Origin: Sacculina carcini
Taxonomy: Eukaryota > Arthropoda > Thecostraca > Sacculinidae
NCBI GenBank assembly: GCA_916048095.2
Contig: OU696581.1
Location: 4,492,445 to 4,556,444 of the forward strand
DNA length: 64,000 nt
Direction of reading: 5' to 3'
The notes beneath the pieces were generated by a model. That model did no database searches, had not been told where the DNA came from, and worked only from the letters and a program-made list of their open reading frames with translations. Numbering within the stretch: the stretch's first letter is position 1; every line of letters begins with the position of its first letter. Below are positions 1-9,414 of this stretch, piece after piece. The translations under genes and the position numbers were made by a program.

Positions 1-1
1 T

Positions 2-121
2 ATATATGACGGACCAAAAACATTTAACGGTATCCCGATAGAACTAAAAGAACTTTTCATAGAAGGAAGCTTCGCCAGATTAAAAAAGAAATTGAGACAA
101 TACTTGTCAACAAAACAATAA
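2..121 (+). pseudogene. 3' end of a non-LTR (LINE-A type) ORF2
   Basis: The frame starting at base 2 is open to a TAA at 119-121. It encodes a GPKTFNGIP motif followed by a basic tail (LKKKLRQYL). That pattern is typical of the extreme C-terminus of Jockey/CR1-group LINE reverse transcriptases, after the RT domain. The fragment enters from outside the window. The decayed LINE-A at 9889-11865 has a related C-terminal region, so both probably belong to one family. What is seen is only about 39 codons; the family call is inference. Confidence 0.55.
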
Positions 122-131
122 ACTCAAGTGT

Positions 132-370
132 ACAATGATATATATGTATTAATGTGTATGAATGTGTGTGCATGTGTAAGTAGATGTATGTTTATGTATG
201 TATATGAGTATATATGTATGTGTATGTGTGTGTAAGTGTGTGTGTGTGTGTAAGTGTGTGTGTGTGTGTGTTTCAATAAATGAAAAAATGAAAATGAAAT
301 GTGTGTGTGTGTGTGTACTATTCCTAGCCACTATGGCGTGATATATGACTAAGTGTGTGAAATCCGGTGT
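132..370. repeat. TG-rich minisatellite, left part of an array split by LTR-1
   Basis: Degenerate TATG/TGTG tracts are followed by the end of a roughly 99-bp unit (CTAGCC-CATGGCGTGATATATGACTAAGTGTG). The same unit resumes right of LTR-1 at 4639, so LTR-1 was inserted into a pre-existing array. Open frames here are His/Thr-rich artefacts of the repeat and are not genes. Confidence 0.8.
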
Positions 371-375
371 ATCTT

Positions 376-575
376 TGTGGTGTTATCTAATGACTTAATA
401 CAAACACTCACTGCCTAAGGATAGGTTTTTATTAACTGAGAACACATCATACACATCTACAAACCGCACATGAACAATCGCACAAAACACACATATATAA
501 CGCATGTAAACAATAGCAACCGCCAGATGAATGATGCCAGTCACTAACAGAAATAATAACAACAATATCACTACA
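376..575 (-). repeat. LTR-1 3' LTR
   Basis: This 200-bp repeat matches 4436-4633. On the minus strand it starts TGTAGTG and ends CACCACA. It is downstream of the Gag-Pol stop at 763-765. Confidence 0.9.
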
Positions 576-762
576 TTCACCGTCCGCCAAAAAAACATTC
601 ACACATCATTCACATAAGGAGTATAATAACTGTTGCATCCAATCACCACCAGAGGTGTCAATGTGCATGCAACGATGTCTCACTGCCACCGCCTTCGTTC
701 TGCACGTACACCTACACACATAATCACAAACATTCACACCGAGCATCTACATAAAAGTATAA

Positions 763-3700
763 TCACATCTCATAATCAGCATAGCGAACGGGCGGTCGCC
801 TGCTCCTCCCCGAACGCCTAATCATGGACCGACCATCACCCGCCTCTTCACCGATAACAGTTTCTTCTCTGACCGCTGAATGCTCTATAGAGGCTCCAGG
901 CTCAGTAGAGTGATTGTCGTCCGGTGGTCGAGGCACCTCTGTTGGTACCTCAGGAGGACCTCGATAGACCTCAGGTGGACTTCGGTGGACCTCAGAGGGA
1001 CCGTCCTCGATGTGGACCACAGGAGCATCTTGACACAGTCCTGCAGGAGCCAAATGTCTTAATGACACGAGTGGTTCACGCCCACTAAGCAAGCGTACTC
1101 TGGCATATAAGGGGTTTACTTCAATAATCTCGACGTCTTGTACCGCAGGGTCATACTTACTACGCTGAAGACAACGCAGTAAGGCTCGTTTTGCAGTCAA
1201 CAACCACGTCGGCAATGGAAGTCCGTTAGCCGTTCTCCGTTCGTGCCGAAAAAGTCGCTCGTGAGGAGTGGCATTGGTTGCTGTACACAGCAAAGAACGC
1301 AGTGAATGCAGCACCACAGGGAGTAATTGCTCCCAACAACAGATTTTCAGGTTTCGCGAGTAACAAGCCATTTGCAAGGAGTTCCATATTACTCCGTTAT
1401 AACGTTCCACCTGCCCGTTTCCTTGTGGATTATAAGCTGTTGTGAAAGTTTGGACCACGCTGTTGGATAATAAGAATTCTCGGAAATGCTGAGAGGAAAA
1501 GCTCGTGCCTCGATCTGAATGCACACACTCAGGCATACCAAAAACAGCAAATAGTGTTGTTAGACAACGAACTGCCGACAACGACGAAGTATCCGGAGTT
1601 GCAAAAGCAAAAGGGAATCTAGAATACTCATCGACCACCACAAAAAGGTACTTATTCTGAGAGACAGATGGAAGTGGCCCCTTAAAATCTAGGCTTAGTT
1701 TTTCAAAAGGTCGAGTGGCCTTGATCAACGTATTATTAGGTTTCACAAATTGGGGTTTAAACCTAGCACATGTGTGACAACCACCGACCGTTTTCTTCAC
1801 TTCATCCAACGTATGCGGTGAATTTCGCGCTTTCACGAAATGCCATAACCTCGTGATTCCCGGGTGGCATAAGCTCTCATGAAGATCAGCTAAATTGTCA
1901 ACTTTAACCGAGGCTACGACATCAGCACGCGAAATCATATCGGGGGTCACGTTCATTTCACCTGGTCTATACGAGATTTCGTAACTGTGACATGCTAATT
2001 CAAGCCTCCATCTAGCGATCTTATCGTTCTTCACCTTTCCTCTGCTAGTTTTGTCGAACATAAACGATACTGATTTCTGGTCCGTAACCAATTTAAAATG
2101 CCGTCCCAAAAGCAAGTATCTCCAGCGCCGGATCGCCTCGACAATTGCAGCGGCTTCTTTCTCAATGGAAGAATGTCGTCGCTCCGTGGGATTCAACGTC
2201 CTCGAAAAGAATGCGACGGGTTTGCCGTTTTGCGAAAGAGTAGCGGCCAACGCGTTGTCGGAGGCATCTGTTTCTATCACAAATTGAACCAAATCATCTA
2301 GAGGAGCAAGTGACGCTTTAGCTATATCTCGCTTCATATTCTCGTACGACAACACCGCGGCAGGAGATAACGGGACCGAATGAGTGTCCACGAGGGGACG
2401 TAACTTTTCTGAAAAAGACGGTATCCACTTAGAGTAGTGGGAAAGCATACCCACCGCACGTTTCAACGACCTGCCATCATGGGGCTTTGGTAAGTCAATC
2501 AGCGTTCTTAACCTGTCAGGATCCGGACGAATGCTACCCTTTCCGTTCACATGACCCAACATTTTTATGGACATCTTGTTAAAATTGCATTTATCATAGT
2601 TTATCGTGAGTTGGTATTTTTCTATCGATTTCATAAAAATTTCTAGGTTCTTATCATGTTCTGCTTGGGTTTTGCCACATATAACTACATCATCTACATA
2701 GGCAAAGGTATCTTGAAGGTTTTCATCTTGAACAATGTCATTGAGCACCTTTTGAAAACACGCTACTCCATTTGTTACCCCAAAAGGTATTCTTGTGAAT
2801 TCAAACAGTTTACCGTCTGCTTCAAATGCCGTAAACTTGCAATCGCTGGGATGAAGGGCAATCTGGTGATAAGCTTCCCGTAAATCTATCGAGCTGAAAT
2901 AAGAGTATTGCGAGATTTTATCAATTATTTCGCTGATACTCGGTAATGGATATGCATTCAATTCCGTGAAGCGGTTGATAGTCTGCGAGTAATCAATAAC
3001 CATTCTTCTCTTTCCATTTTCTGAATTGACCACGAGAACCTGAGCTCTCCATGGACTAGAACTGGGCTTTATCATCTTTTCACTAAGAAGTCTACTAACC
3101 TCTGTCTTGATGAATGCGCCTTCGTCGTGAGAACTTCGTCTGGTCTTCGTTTGTATTGGCCTGCAGTCTGCTCGCAAATTCGTGAACAGCGACGGAGCCT
3201 GCACCTTGACAGGGACCAGGCCGCAAACATCCAAGTTCGGCTTTGCGCCACCGAATTTCATGGTGACACAGTCATAGGCCATCATGAAATCATGACCCAA
3301 CAACACTGGTGCACATAAATCTTCCAATACCGCCAAGCGGAAGTCACTGAATACGTCTTCTTTTACTCTAATATCAGCTACACATTCTCCACTTATGCTG
3401 GCTTGATGCTGGGTTGCAGCCAAACAAACGGTACCCGAAGCAGCCTGAATATGTAGACCCAATTTTTGGGCGTGAGCCAACTTGATGAAACTTCTCGTAC
3501 TTCCCGTGTCTACAAGCGCTGTTTCCTTATTTCCGTTTATCCTGATCGTACACACAGCTGACTTCAAGCCATGTGTGATGCCAGCGGCGACAGCAGCGAG
3601 AAAGTTCATCGAAGCCGACTGGCCTTTTGAAGATTTGTTTTCTGATTTCCACCGGCATACTTTCGAGAAATGGCCCACTTTCCCACAATTATGACATGTA

Positions 3701-4410
3701 GCATTGCGTGCTCCACACCGAAACCTTGGGTGAGCTGGTCCACCACAAAAGCCACACCTCTTCACGACCGCAGCAGTAGTCTCGATGAAGTTTTGATCTT
3801 TGTTCACCGACATACCACATTCCTCCGATGATTGAGCAATGCTGTTATCATTCACCGCAAACGTAGAAGGGTATTCGATTCCATAGGCTTCCGACTGAAT
3901 TTGTGCTCTCTCCAGAGCTCGTGCTTGAGCTGCGGCTTCATCCAGACTCAAATTCAAATTTTCCAACAGACGCTGACGTATCAAGTTCGATGAAATCTCA
4001 TTAATGAATGTGTCACGCATCGCTTCACTTCTAATTTCCTCCGCCCTCGCGTCAGTGAAGCCACATTCAGTAGCTAGGGACTGCAAAGCCTCAATATACG
4101 CGTCGAGAGATTCACCTGGTTTTTGCCTTCTCGAAGTCAGACAATGCCTAGCAAAAATCACACTTCTCGGCTTGACATACCGGGACGATAACAAACTGAT
4201 TGCTTCATCATAGGACTGAGCTCTTTTCACAAATTTGTGACAATCACACGACAGGTGGGCACGCAGTAATGTGAGCTTTAGCATTTCTTCTTGTGGATTA
4301 ACGGCATGCATAAATGCTTCAAACTTGCATTTCCATACAACCCACTCATCCTCCGCCGAACCAGCATTCGGGTCCAAGTCTAACTGTTCAGGCCGTAAAT
4401 ACTTCTCCAT
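763..4410 (-). CDS. LTR-1 Gag-Pol polyprotein, single ORF
   Basis: The 1215-residue frame starts at the ATG at 4408-4410, only 25 nt after the 5' LTR; an upstream TTG at 4425 is not needed. Domains in order are: Gag; two CCHC zinc knuckles near residues 219-252 (CX2CX4HX4C twice); retropepsin with DTGS near 301; reverse transcriptase with YVDD near 571; RNase H with ETDAS near 714; and integrase with an HHCC zinc domain near 843-880 and catalytic D, D and E near 908, 966 and 1001. No chromodomain or envelope is visible. No frameshift or stop interrupts it, so Gag and Pol would be made as one product and matured by the protease. Assignment to Ty3/gypsy is firm; the exact clade is not. Confidence 0.92.
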   Translation of the reverse strand: MEKYLRPEQLDLDPNAGSAEDEWVVWKCKFEAFMHAVNPQEEMLKLTLLRAHLSCDCHKFVKRAQSYDEAISLLSSRYVKPRSVIFARHCLTSRRQKPGESLDAYIEALQSLATECGFTDARAEEIRSEAMRDTFINEISSNLIRQRLLENLNLSLDEAAAQARALERAQIQSEAYGIEYPSTFAVNDNSIAQSSEECGMSVNKDQNFIETTAAVVKRCGFCGGPAHPRFRCGARNATCHNCGKVGHFSKVCRWKSENKSSKGQSASMNFLAAVAAGITHGLKSAVCTIRINGNKETALVDTGSTRSFIKLAHAQKLGLHIQAASGTVCLAATQHQASISGECVADIRVKEDVFSDFRLAVLEDLCAPVLLGHDFMMAYDCVTMKFGGAKPNLDVCGLVPVKVQAPSLFTNLRADCRPIQTKTRRSSHDEGAFIKTEVSRLLSEKMIKPSSSPWRAQVLVVNSENGKRRMVIDYSQTINRFTELNAYPLPSISEIIDKISQYSYFSSIDLREAYHQIALHPSDCKFTAFEADGKLFEFTRIPFGVTNGVACFQKVLNDIVQDENLQDTFAYVDDVVICGKTQAEHDKNLEIFMKSIEKYQLTINYDKCNFNKMSIKMLGHVNGKGSIRPDPDRLRTLIDLPKPHDGRSLKRAVGMLSHYSKWIPSFSEKLRPLVDTHSVPLSPAAVLSYENMKRDIAKASLAPLDDLVQFVIETDASDNALAATLSQNGKPVAFFSRTLNPTERRHSSIEKEAAAIVEAIRRWRYLLLGRHFKLVTDQKSVSFMFDKTSRGKVKNDKIARWRLELACHSYEISYRPGEMNVTPDMISRADVVASVKVDNLADLHESLCHPGITRLWHFVKARNSPHTLDEVKKTVGGCHTCARFKPQFVKPNNTLIKATRPFEKLSLDFKGPLPSVSQNKYLFVVVDEYSRFPFAFATPDTSSLSAVRCLTTLFAVFGMPECVHSDRGTSFSSQHFREFLLSNSVVQTFTTAYNPQGNGQVERYNGVIWNSLQMACYSRNLKICCWEQLLPVVLHSLRSLLCTATNATPHERLFRHERRTANGLPLPTWLLTAKRALLRCLQRSKYDPAVQDVEIIEVNPLYARVRLLSGREPLVSLRHLAPAGLCQDAPVVHIEDGPSEVHRSPPEVYRGPPEVPTEVPRPPDDNHSTEPGASIEHSAVREETVIGEEAGDGRSMIRRSGRSRRPPVRYADYEM

Positions 4411-4435
4411 TTGGTTATGACTCAATTAATAAAAT

Positions 4436-4633
4436 TGTGGTGTTATCTAATGACTTAATACAAACACTCACTGCCTAAGGATAGGTTTTTATTAACTGAG
4501 AACACAGCATACACATCTACAAACCGCACATGAACAATCGCACAAAACACATATATAACGCATGTAAACAATAGATACCGCCAGATGAATGATGCCAGTC
4601 ACTAACAGAAATAATAACAACAATATCACTACA
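4436..4633 (-). repeat. LTR-1 5' LTR
   Basis: This is the 198-bp partner of 376-575, and transcription would start in it. The internal region next to it is AT-rich and shows no TGG-type primer-binding site. Confidence 0.9.
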
Positions 4634-4638
4634 ATCTT

Positions 4639-4927
4639 GCAGTTGCATAGTTTGAATGAATGTATGTGTGTGCGTTTTGTTTCTAGCCGAAATGACGTGA
4701 TGTATGACTAAGTGTGTGAAATCCGGTGTATCTTCTTGCAGTTGCTTAGTTTGAATGAATGTATGTGTGTGTGTTTTGTTTCTAGCCGAAATGGCGTGAG
4801 GTATGACTAATTGTTTGGAATTTGGTGTATCTTCTTGCAGTTGCTTAGTTTGAATGAATGTATGTGTGTGTGTGTGTTTTGTTTCTAGCCGACATGGTCT
4901 GATATATGACTAAGTGTTGATATCCGA
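4639..4927. repeat. About 99-bp tandem repeat, three units
   Basis: Units begin near 4639, 4735 and 4834 with (CTT)GCAGTTGCNTAGTTTGAATG. Each then has a TG run, GTTTCTAGCCG and GTATGACTAA. Spacing between units 2 and 3 is 99 bp. It continues the array left of LTR-1. Confidence 0.85.
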
Positions 4928-4929
4928 TT

Positions 4930-5275
4930 GCATCTATTTACAATTGCCGTGACGGGTATCCGAAACACGCTGCAGTACATATAAGGGCATGCATAGAGCA
5001 GGCAAGAATATCCATATACATGTGTATAAATTTGATCTTGTATGCAAAGGCATGTATAACTGGGTGTGTATGCGTGTCGGCGCGTGTAAGTGTTTGTGTA
5101 CGTGCGTGCGTGTATGTGTATGCGTGCCTGAGTGTATGTAAGTGAATATGTGTGCGTGTGTGTATGTACCCAGGTGTATATTCCATGTGTGTGTGTATGA
5201 ATAACCTGTATCTTGTTTATTTGTGAATATAAATCTTGTGAATCTATAAATGACAACACAACTCTCATGTAAGTG
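4930..5275. repeat. TG-rich low-complexity stretch
   Basis: Irregular TGTG/TGCGTG/TATG repeats. Minus-strand frames here are Thr/His-rich repeat artefacts. I see no gene. Confidence 0.6.
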
Positions 5276-5284
5276 CCAGCTCAT

Positions 5285-5407
5285 TTGATGACTGGCACCT
5301 AGATTTGTCCGAAAAGAAGTGAACGCTTATCGGACTTTTGTCTAATGATTGTTTTTTTTAATAATATTTGTTAAAAGTGTACGTGACAAATAAACTTACT
5401 TACTTAC

Positions 5408-5411
<4 letters not shown>
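5285..5411 (+). mobile_element. LINE-like 3' tail with stem-loop and (TTAC)n end
   Basis: A stem-loop with GTCCGA/TCGGAC arms at about 5308-5336 is followed by AT-rich DNA, AAATAAA and a TTAC repeat that ends at 5411. This layout resembles the 3' UTR of a CR1-type LINE with a simple-repeat tail. No coding part is attached. Confidence 0.35.
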
Positions 5412-5443
<32 letters not shown>

Positions 5444-5462
5444 CACTACACTACACTACACT
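5408..5462. repeat. (CA)n then (ACACT)n microsatellite
   Basis: A (CA)n run passes directly into ACACT pentamers. The pentamer tract resumes at 5737 on the far side of a SINE. Confidence 0.9.
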
Positions 5463-5464
5463 TT

Positions 5465-5735
5465 TTACACATTTGAACACAGCAGTGGAAATGCTAATGT
5501 TCGCGTGAATCTATGCATGGGTAAAGCCTCACGGCCCCCGCTGGCACACCTGGCCGCACGGGTTTTGCAGTGACCGCCAGCACAGAAACTGCACGGCTGC
5601 GCGCAAACAAAACCCGCATTGCGACAATTGGGCTACCCTTTCAGAAACGAACCCAAAAGTTTCACCTAGCCAGGGAATCGACCCCTGGACCTCTCGTGTA
5701 CAGAGCGTGCGTCTTAGCCACTTGGCTACGAGGCG
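5465..5735 (-). mobile_element. tRNA-derived SINE inserted in a pentamer repeat
   Basis: On the minus strand the head carries an A box (TAGCCAAGTGG, plus positions 5718-5728) and a B box (GGGTCGATTCCC, around 5673-5683). These are RNA polymerase III internal promoter elements. The acceptor ends do not pair and the expected U33 is absent, so this is not a functional tRNA gene. About 170 bp of unrelated body follows. ACACT repeats flank both ends, so the element either landed in, or carries a tail of, that pentamer. Confidence 0.65.
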
Positions 5736-5823
5736 GATTACACTACACTACACTGCACTACACTACCATACACTGCACTACACTACCCTACACTACACTG
5801 CACTACCGTACACTACACTACAA
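5736..5823. repeat. (ACACT/GCACT)n pentamer repeat
   Basis: Irregular ACACT, GCACT and ACCCT/ACCGT pentamers, the same family as 5441-5462. Confidence 0.85.
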
Positions 5824-5862
5824 CTTCAATCTTTAACTTGTAGCCACTGTATCTGCCACCAG

Positions 5863-6058
5863 ATTGGCAAAATTACGTGAAAACGTATCTGCAATTGTGG
5901 ACCGACCTGCACATGGAGAGATTACATGCGTGTTCACCTCTGGATACGCTGGTAGTTGTGTACGAACAATTGGCACAACATCCGTGGAAGCAGCTGCATC
6001 GAGTGTTGCGTTTCCTCAATGTCACGACAAATCCACTGCGGCTCGAGTGTCTCCGCAG
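5863..6058 (+). CDS. Probable exon of a sulfotransferase-domain (WSCD-like) protein
   Basis: A frame following a CCACCAG acceptor (AG at 5861-5862) encodes WQNYV..Y..LW, then LVVVYEQLAQHPWKQLHRVL and RFLNVTTNPLRLECL. The VVxYExL...P...L.R.LRFL pattern is the 3'-PAPS-binding/helix segment of Golgi sulfotransferases, and the spacing is closest to the C-terminal half of WSC-domain sulfotransferases. A plausible donor is CAG|GT at 6058-6059, phase unchecked. Further exons were not found; upstream ones may be outside the window or lost to insertions. The similarity is from motif memory, and the exon could be an orphaned fragment. Confidence 0.42.
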
Positions 6059-7180
6059 GTCGGCACAACTCCACAGCTCATGCTTTTCACACTAGCAAAT
6101 TATGAAGTTAATGTTGACGCTAGTTGTCTATTAGACTTAAGGTCATTTAAGTTGGTATTCCCACTAGAAAAAAACCAATGAATAAAGGTTTCAATCAAGG
6201 AATCAATGAGTGAAAAGGTTTAAGCAAATCATATCGATATGACTACCAGTTGCACGGTTGACACACCCATATCAATGAACTCTTTGCGTAGAAGTCGGAA
6301 AATCTGCACCAGTTTCGAAGGCAATGCAAATACAGTCGTCTGAAATATTCCTCGCTGTGATTGGCCTAGCTCGTGAACACTTCGCTCACATGAATATCAT
6401 TTGTGAGTCAGTTCAGCCTCGAGATCCCTTTCTGATAAACGGAGTAATCCATCATTTATTGTTTCCCCTCGCTCCTCCAACTCCATCAATCCTATGTTAC
6501 ATGGGCGTAGATTTGTGTAGAGGTTCGGGGGGATGACATCCATCATGCATTATTGTTCAAAATTGACTCAGTTGGCCAATTGCATGGTACCCTCAACTAT
6601 TTTCAGCTTATTCAATTACAGCACACATACCCCAATGAAAAGTGTATTGCGTAATATAATTCTTCATATATTTATAATTTCTTGCATTTTTGGCCTATTG
6701 TCATTTGCCTTCTATGCTGATTTTGATGATGATATACCCAATGAACTTAACTCAGCAGAATTATCGGGGGGTATAATTGCATATTCATACCCCCAGCCAA
6801 TTTGTAGGGGGTATATATACCCCCCCCCCCCATAACCCTCAGGATTTACGCCTATGCTATGTTGTATTGTTTCTTTCGACCATTTTTGGTGCCTGGGCAC
6901 CGGTGTTTGTGGCAACATAACAGTTCTCCATTGAGTATCTGTGATCACTGATAAAATCTGAACCCCAACATCAATAGTCCTCCGGTCATAGCTAGATATC
7001 GCTGTCGCGCCATGCCAACCGATCTTGCCGACGCTGTTGTCTCGATGCGACCAGGTACCCGGCAGGAAAGCGGCAACGCCGCCACCGCCATCCACTTACG
7101 ACCGATCAGCCAGCCTACAACCAACAACAGCGGCTGGCACTGGAACGCAGTGTTCGGTTAGTTAACTCAGCTCTCGCCGC
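6059..7180. other. Non-coding stretch with a G/C palindrome
   Basis: I see no supportable gene. The notable part is 6770-6831: two G5-TATA-C5 style palindromes, of which 6807-6824 reads GGGGG TATATATA CCCCC and runs into a 12-C tract. The short open frames are chance. Confidence 0.5.
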
Positions 7181-7186
7181 CAAACA

Positions 7187-7237
7187 ATGGCCGCAAATGG
7201 CCCTCAAGTGGACGCACCAACGTTAGCGTGCATCAGT
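7187..7237 (+). CDS. Weak candidate first coding exon
   Basis: An ATG in a reasonable context (AACAATGG) opens 17 codons (MAANGPQVDAPTLACIS). They end at a strong donor, AGT|GTAAGT, at 7238. The following DNA is a TG-repeat region that would be intronic. No homology is recognised and no later exon was found, so this is only a possibility. Confidence 0.18.
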
Positions 7238-7244
7238 GTAAGTT

Positions 7245-7386
7245 CTCGTGTCTCTGCATGTGTGTGTGCGTGTGTGTGTGTGTCGATGCGCCACTGTGTG
7301 TGTGTGTGTGTGTGTGTCGGTGCGCCACCGTCTGTATGTGTGTGTGTGTGCGTGTCGGCGCGCCACTGTCTATGCGTGCGTGCTAA
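7245..7386. repeat. TG-rich minisatellite with GCGCCAC spacer
   Basis: (TG)n runs alternate three times with TCGNTGCGCCACTGTC/TCGGCGCGCCACTGTC, giving a unit of about 45 bp. Confidence 0.75.
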
Positions 7387-7399
7387 AATTGTATAATAA

Positions 7400-8600
7400 A
7401 ACAATGTGATTCTGATTGGCTTTAAAAACGTGCTGAAAGTGTTGCAAAGTAGATAGCCGTAAACTTCTTCAAGATATTCTCCGTATTGAAGGATTCCTCT
7501 GTCTCTCATGGGTTTGTAGGTCTCGTGACTTTGACGCTTAGATAACGGTTTTATCACAGCTTGAGAGCGTTTTCTCACAGCTCCTTGCTCGTCTTATCTG
7601 TTATCTCTTCGACACGGATCGAGCATGTTATTATATTGAGCATACACGATACTTATTTGCTGCAATATCTAGTGACAATGGCTAATAAAATTAGCATTTC
7701 ACTCGGCATAAGCGAACAAAATAACATCAACCGAAACTATGAAAATTATATAACTACGTAAACAAAATCAAGCAATGTGCAAATGTGTTTGCTTCAGAAA
7801 CCAACGCATGTTGTATGAAGTACGCAACGAACAAGATGAAAAATGAACACGTCGAAAATTAAAACGGAACACGCTTGCAGAGAACAGGAAAGATCACAGA
7901 TGAACATGGACAGATGTCGGGGGCAGTCTGTGTCGACAAAATGAGCAGCGCCAACTGGGGACAGATTGTGTGATGTGCTTAACGCGCAGCAACATCGGTG
8001 AAACAGACCGCACCTAGTGGTGTTTGAGTCAGTCACGTCATACTCGCACGCACATTGCACATCAACTATCTGTGGAAGCAACACAAGAGCAACACACCAG
8101 AAGTTATGTGATCATGTCTGCATAAGTTTGCCCTTGTTATTCATCCGGCGATAAACTGAAATCCCACTCTGACTATCGGTCAGCCGTCTTTCAGGGTGAT
8201 CTGCACCTCCTGGAAATAGTCCAGTAACTGTCTGGACCATACATTTGAATGAGAGCTTCATCAAATTGTCGCCAAGTTGCATAATCAAATTGAATAGCAG
8301 TTCATGGCAGTTCAATCAAATTCATGGCAGATGGGCGTGTGTAATTTTGTCAGTATGGATATGAGCAGGCCACAACATATCACGATATCAAAACCATCTC
8401 TAATCAGTCACACAAGCTGTTAGTGACTCTGCTCGCACCCTCGATTAAGTTGATCCGACATACTACCTGTTTTTGTTATTCAACGCTAAATAAAAACATA
8501 CAGCAAGGCCACGCATTATCCCACATATAATCTCCGCTGCTAAAAGCCCCCCCGACCATTTGGGGATGGCGCAAAATACCACTGATGCACACCCGTACTC
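7400..8600. other. Non-coding; possible SELENOM 3' UTR or intron
   Basis: I see no gene supported by homology. It lies downstream of the SELENOM stop on the minus strand, so it may hold a 3' UTR intron and the SECIS element. I looked by eye for a kink-turn core (RTGA...AA...GA) and found none I would defend. Confidence 0.3.
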
Positions 8601-8606
8601 ACCTTG
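8601..8606 (-). other. Strong splice donor in the SELENOM 3' UTR
   Basis: Minus-strand AAG|GTGAGTAC follows the stop codon by about 90 nt, with GT at 8602-8601. If used, the 3' UTR is spliced and the SECIS would lie in a further exon at lower coordinates. Confidence 0.4.
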
Positions 8607-8692
8607 TTCCAATTGTACGTCCGTCTCTCGCACCAACTACATTCGTACAGTGTGCAACTACATTCAACAGTGTGCAATCGGCCGTTGAGCAG

Positions 8693-9383
8693 CTAGAGTT
8701 CTTGGTGCTCCGGCGAGTACGGTCCGTGCTGCCAGCTTACGGGCACGGGATCCGAGCGTTTTTCGCGTCGGAAAAAGCCTCGCTGCTCAAACAGCTCGTT
8801 GCATTGCGGACGTGTCATTCGACTCAGATCCACCCTCTCCACTACCTGGGTCAATATCGCAGTCCAGGTCGAATCAGTAGTTAGTTAAGGTTACATCTGA
8901 CAAGCAGTACTGCGCCGAAAACATCACGGTTAGGTGAGGGAAACAATAACCGGGTCAGCGCCGCAACCACCATATATCAGTATATCTCACCATATATCAC
9001 CATATATCAGCTAAATATTATATGTATTCACGCAGAAATCCATAGAATAACCGATCATTTAACTGACGTCTCAAATATGTCAAAATAACCATTAATTCTG
9101 ACCTATTAGATAACACCTATGTTGGCCGAAAATCTCGCGAGATGAACATATGGCTAGCTTCCATTGTTGCCAAACAAGGCTCTAGTGATGAAAACCCAGC
9201 AGCACACATATTACCTGCTTGAGACGATTGAGGAAAACGGCTTCAGGAGGAGCACCAGCCACTGGCTTGAAAACCACTTGGTGGAATAACGGGATGTCAT
9301 CATAGATGAAGCTCTTCACCTCAGGAAGCTTGTTCAGCCGTCATCCACCGCAACTCTGACGACACACACACACACACACACCG

Positions 9384-9414
<31 letters not shown>

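Larger units (their letters stand above)
376..4633 (-). mobile_element. LTR-1: complete Ty3/gypsy retrotransposon
   Basis: Two LTRs of about 200 bp (376-575 and 4436-4633) bound one long Gag-Pol frame on the minus strand. Each LTR begins TGT and ends ACA when read on either side. The flanks are a perfect 5-bp target duplication, ATCTT at 371-375 and 4634-4638. The LTRs differ at only a handful of positions and the ORF is unbroken, so this is a fairly recent and possibly competent copy. It is short for a gypsy element (4.26 kb). It sits inside a tandem minisatellite whose units continue on both sides. Confidence 0.93.

Noticed and set aside
149-331. His/Thr-rich ORF, also others at 4885-5284, 7204-7578, 10882-11205 and 43536-43805
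   Set aside because: They are translations of TG/CA repeats and appear on both strands.
5465-5735. Functional tRNA gene
   Set aside because: A and B boxes are present but the acceptor stem does not pair and the anticodon loop lacks U33. It is a SINE head.
7400-8692. SECIS element for SELENOM
   Set aside because: Candidates such as the ATGA...TGAT stretch at 8110-8145 (minus) do not form the required stem.
8585-8884. 99-codon plus-strand open frame
   Set aside because: It is antisense to SELENOM exon 3; the minus strand carries the family motifs and the HQEL end.
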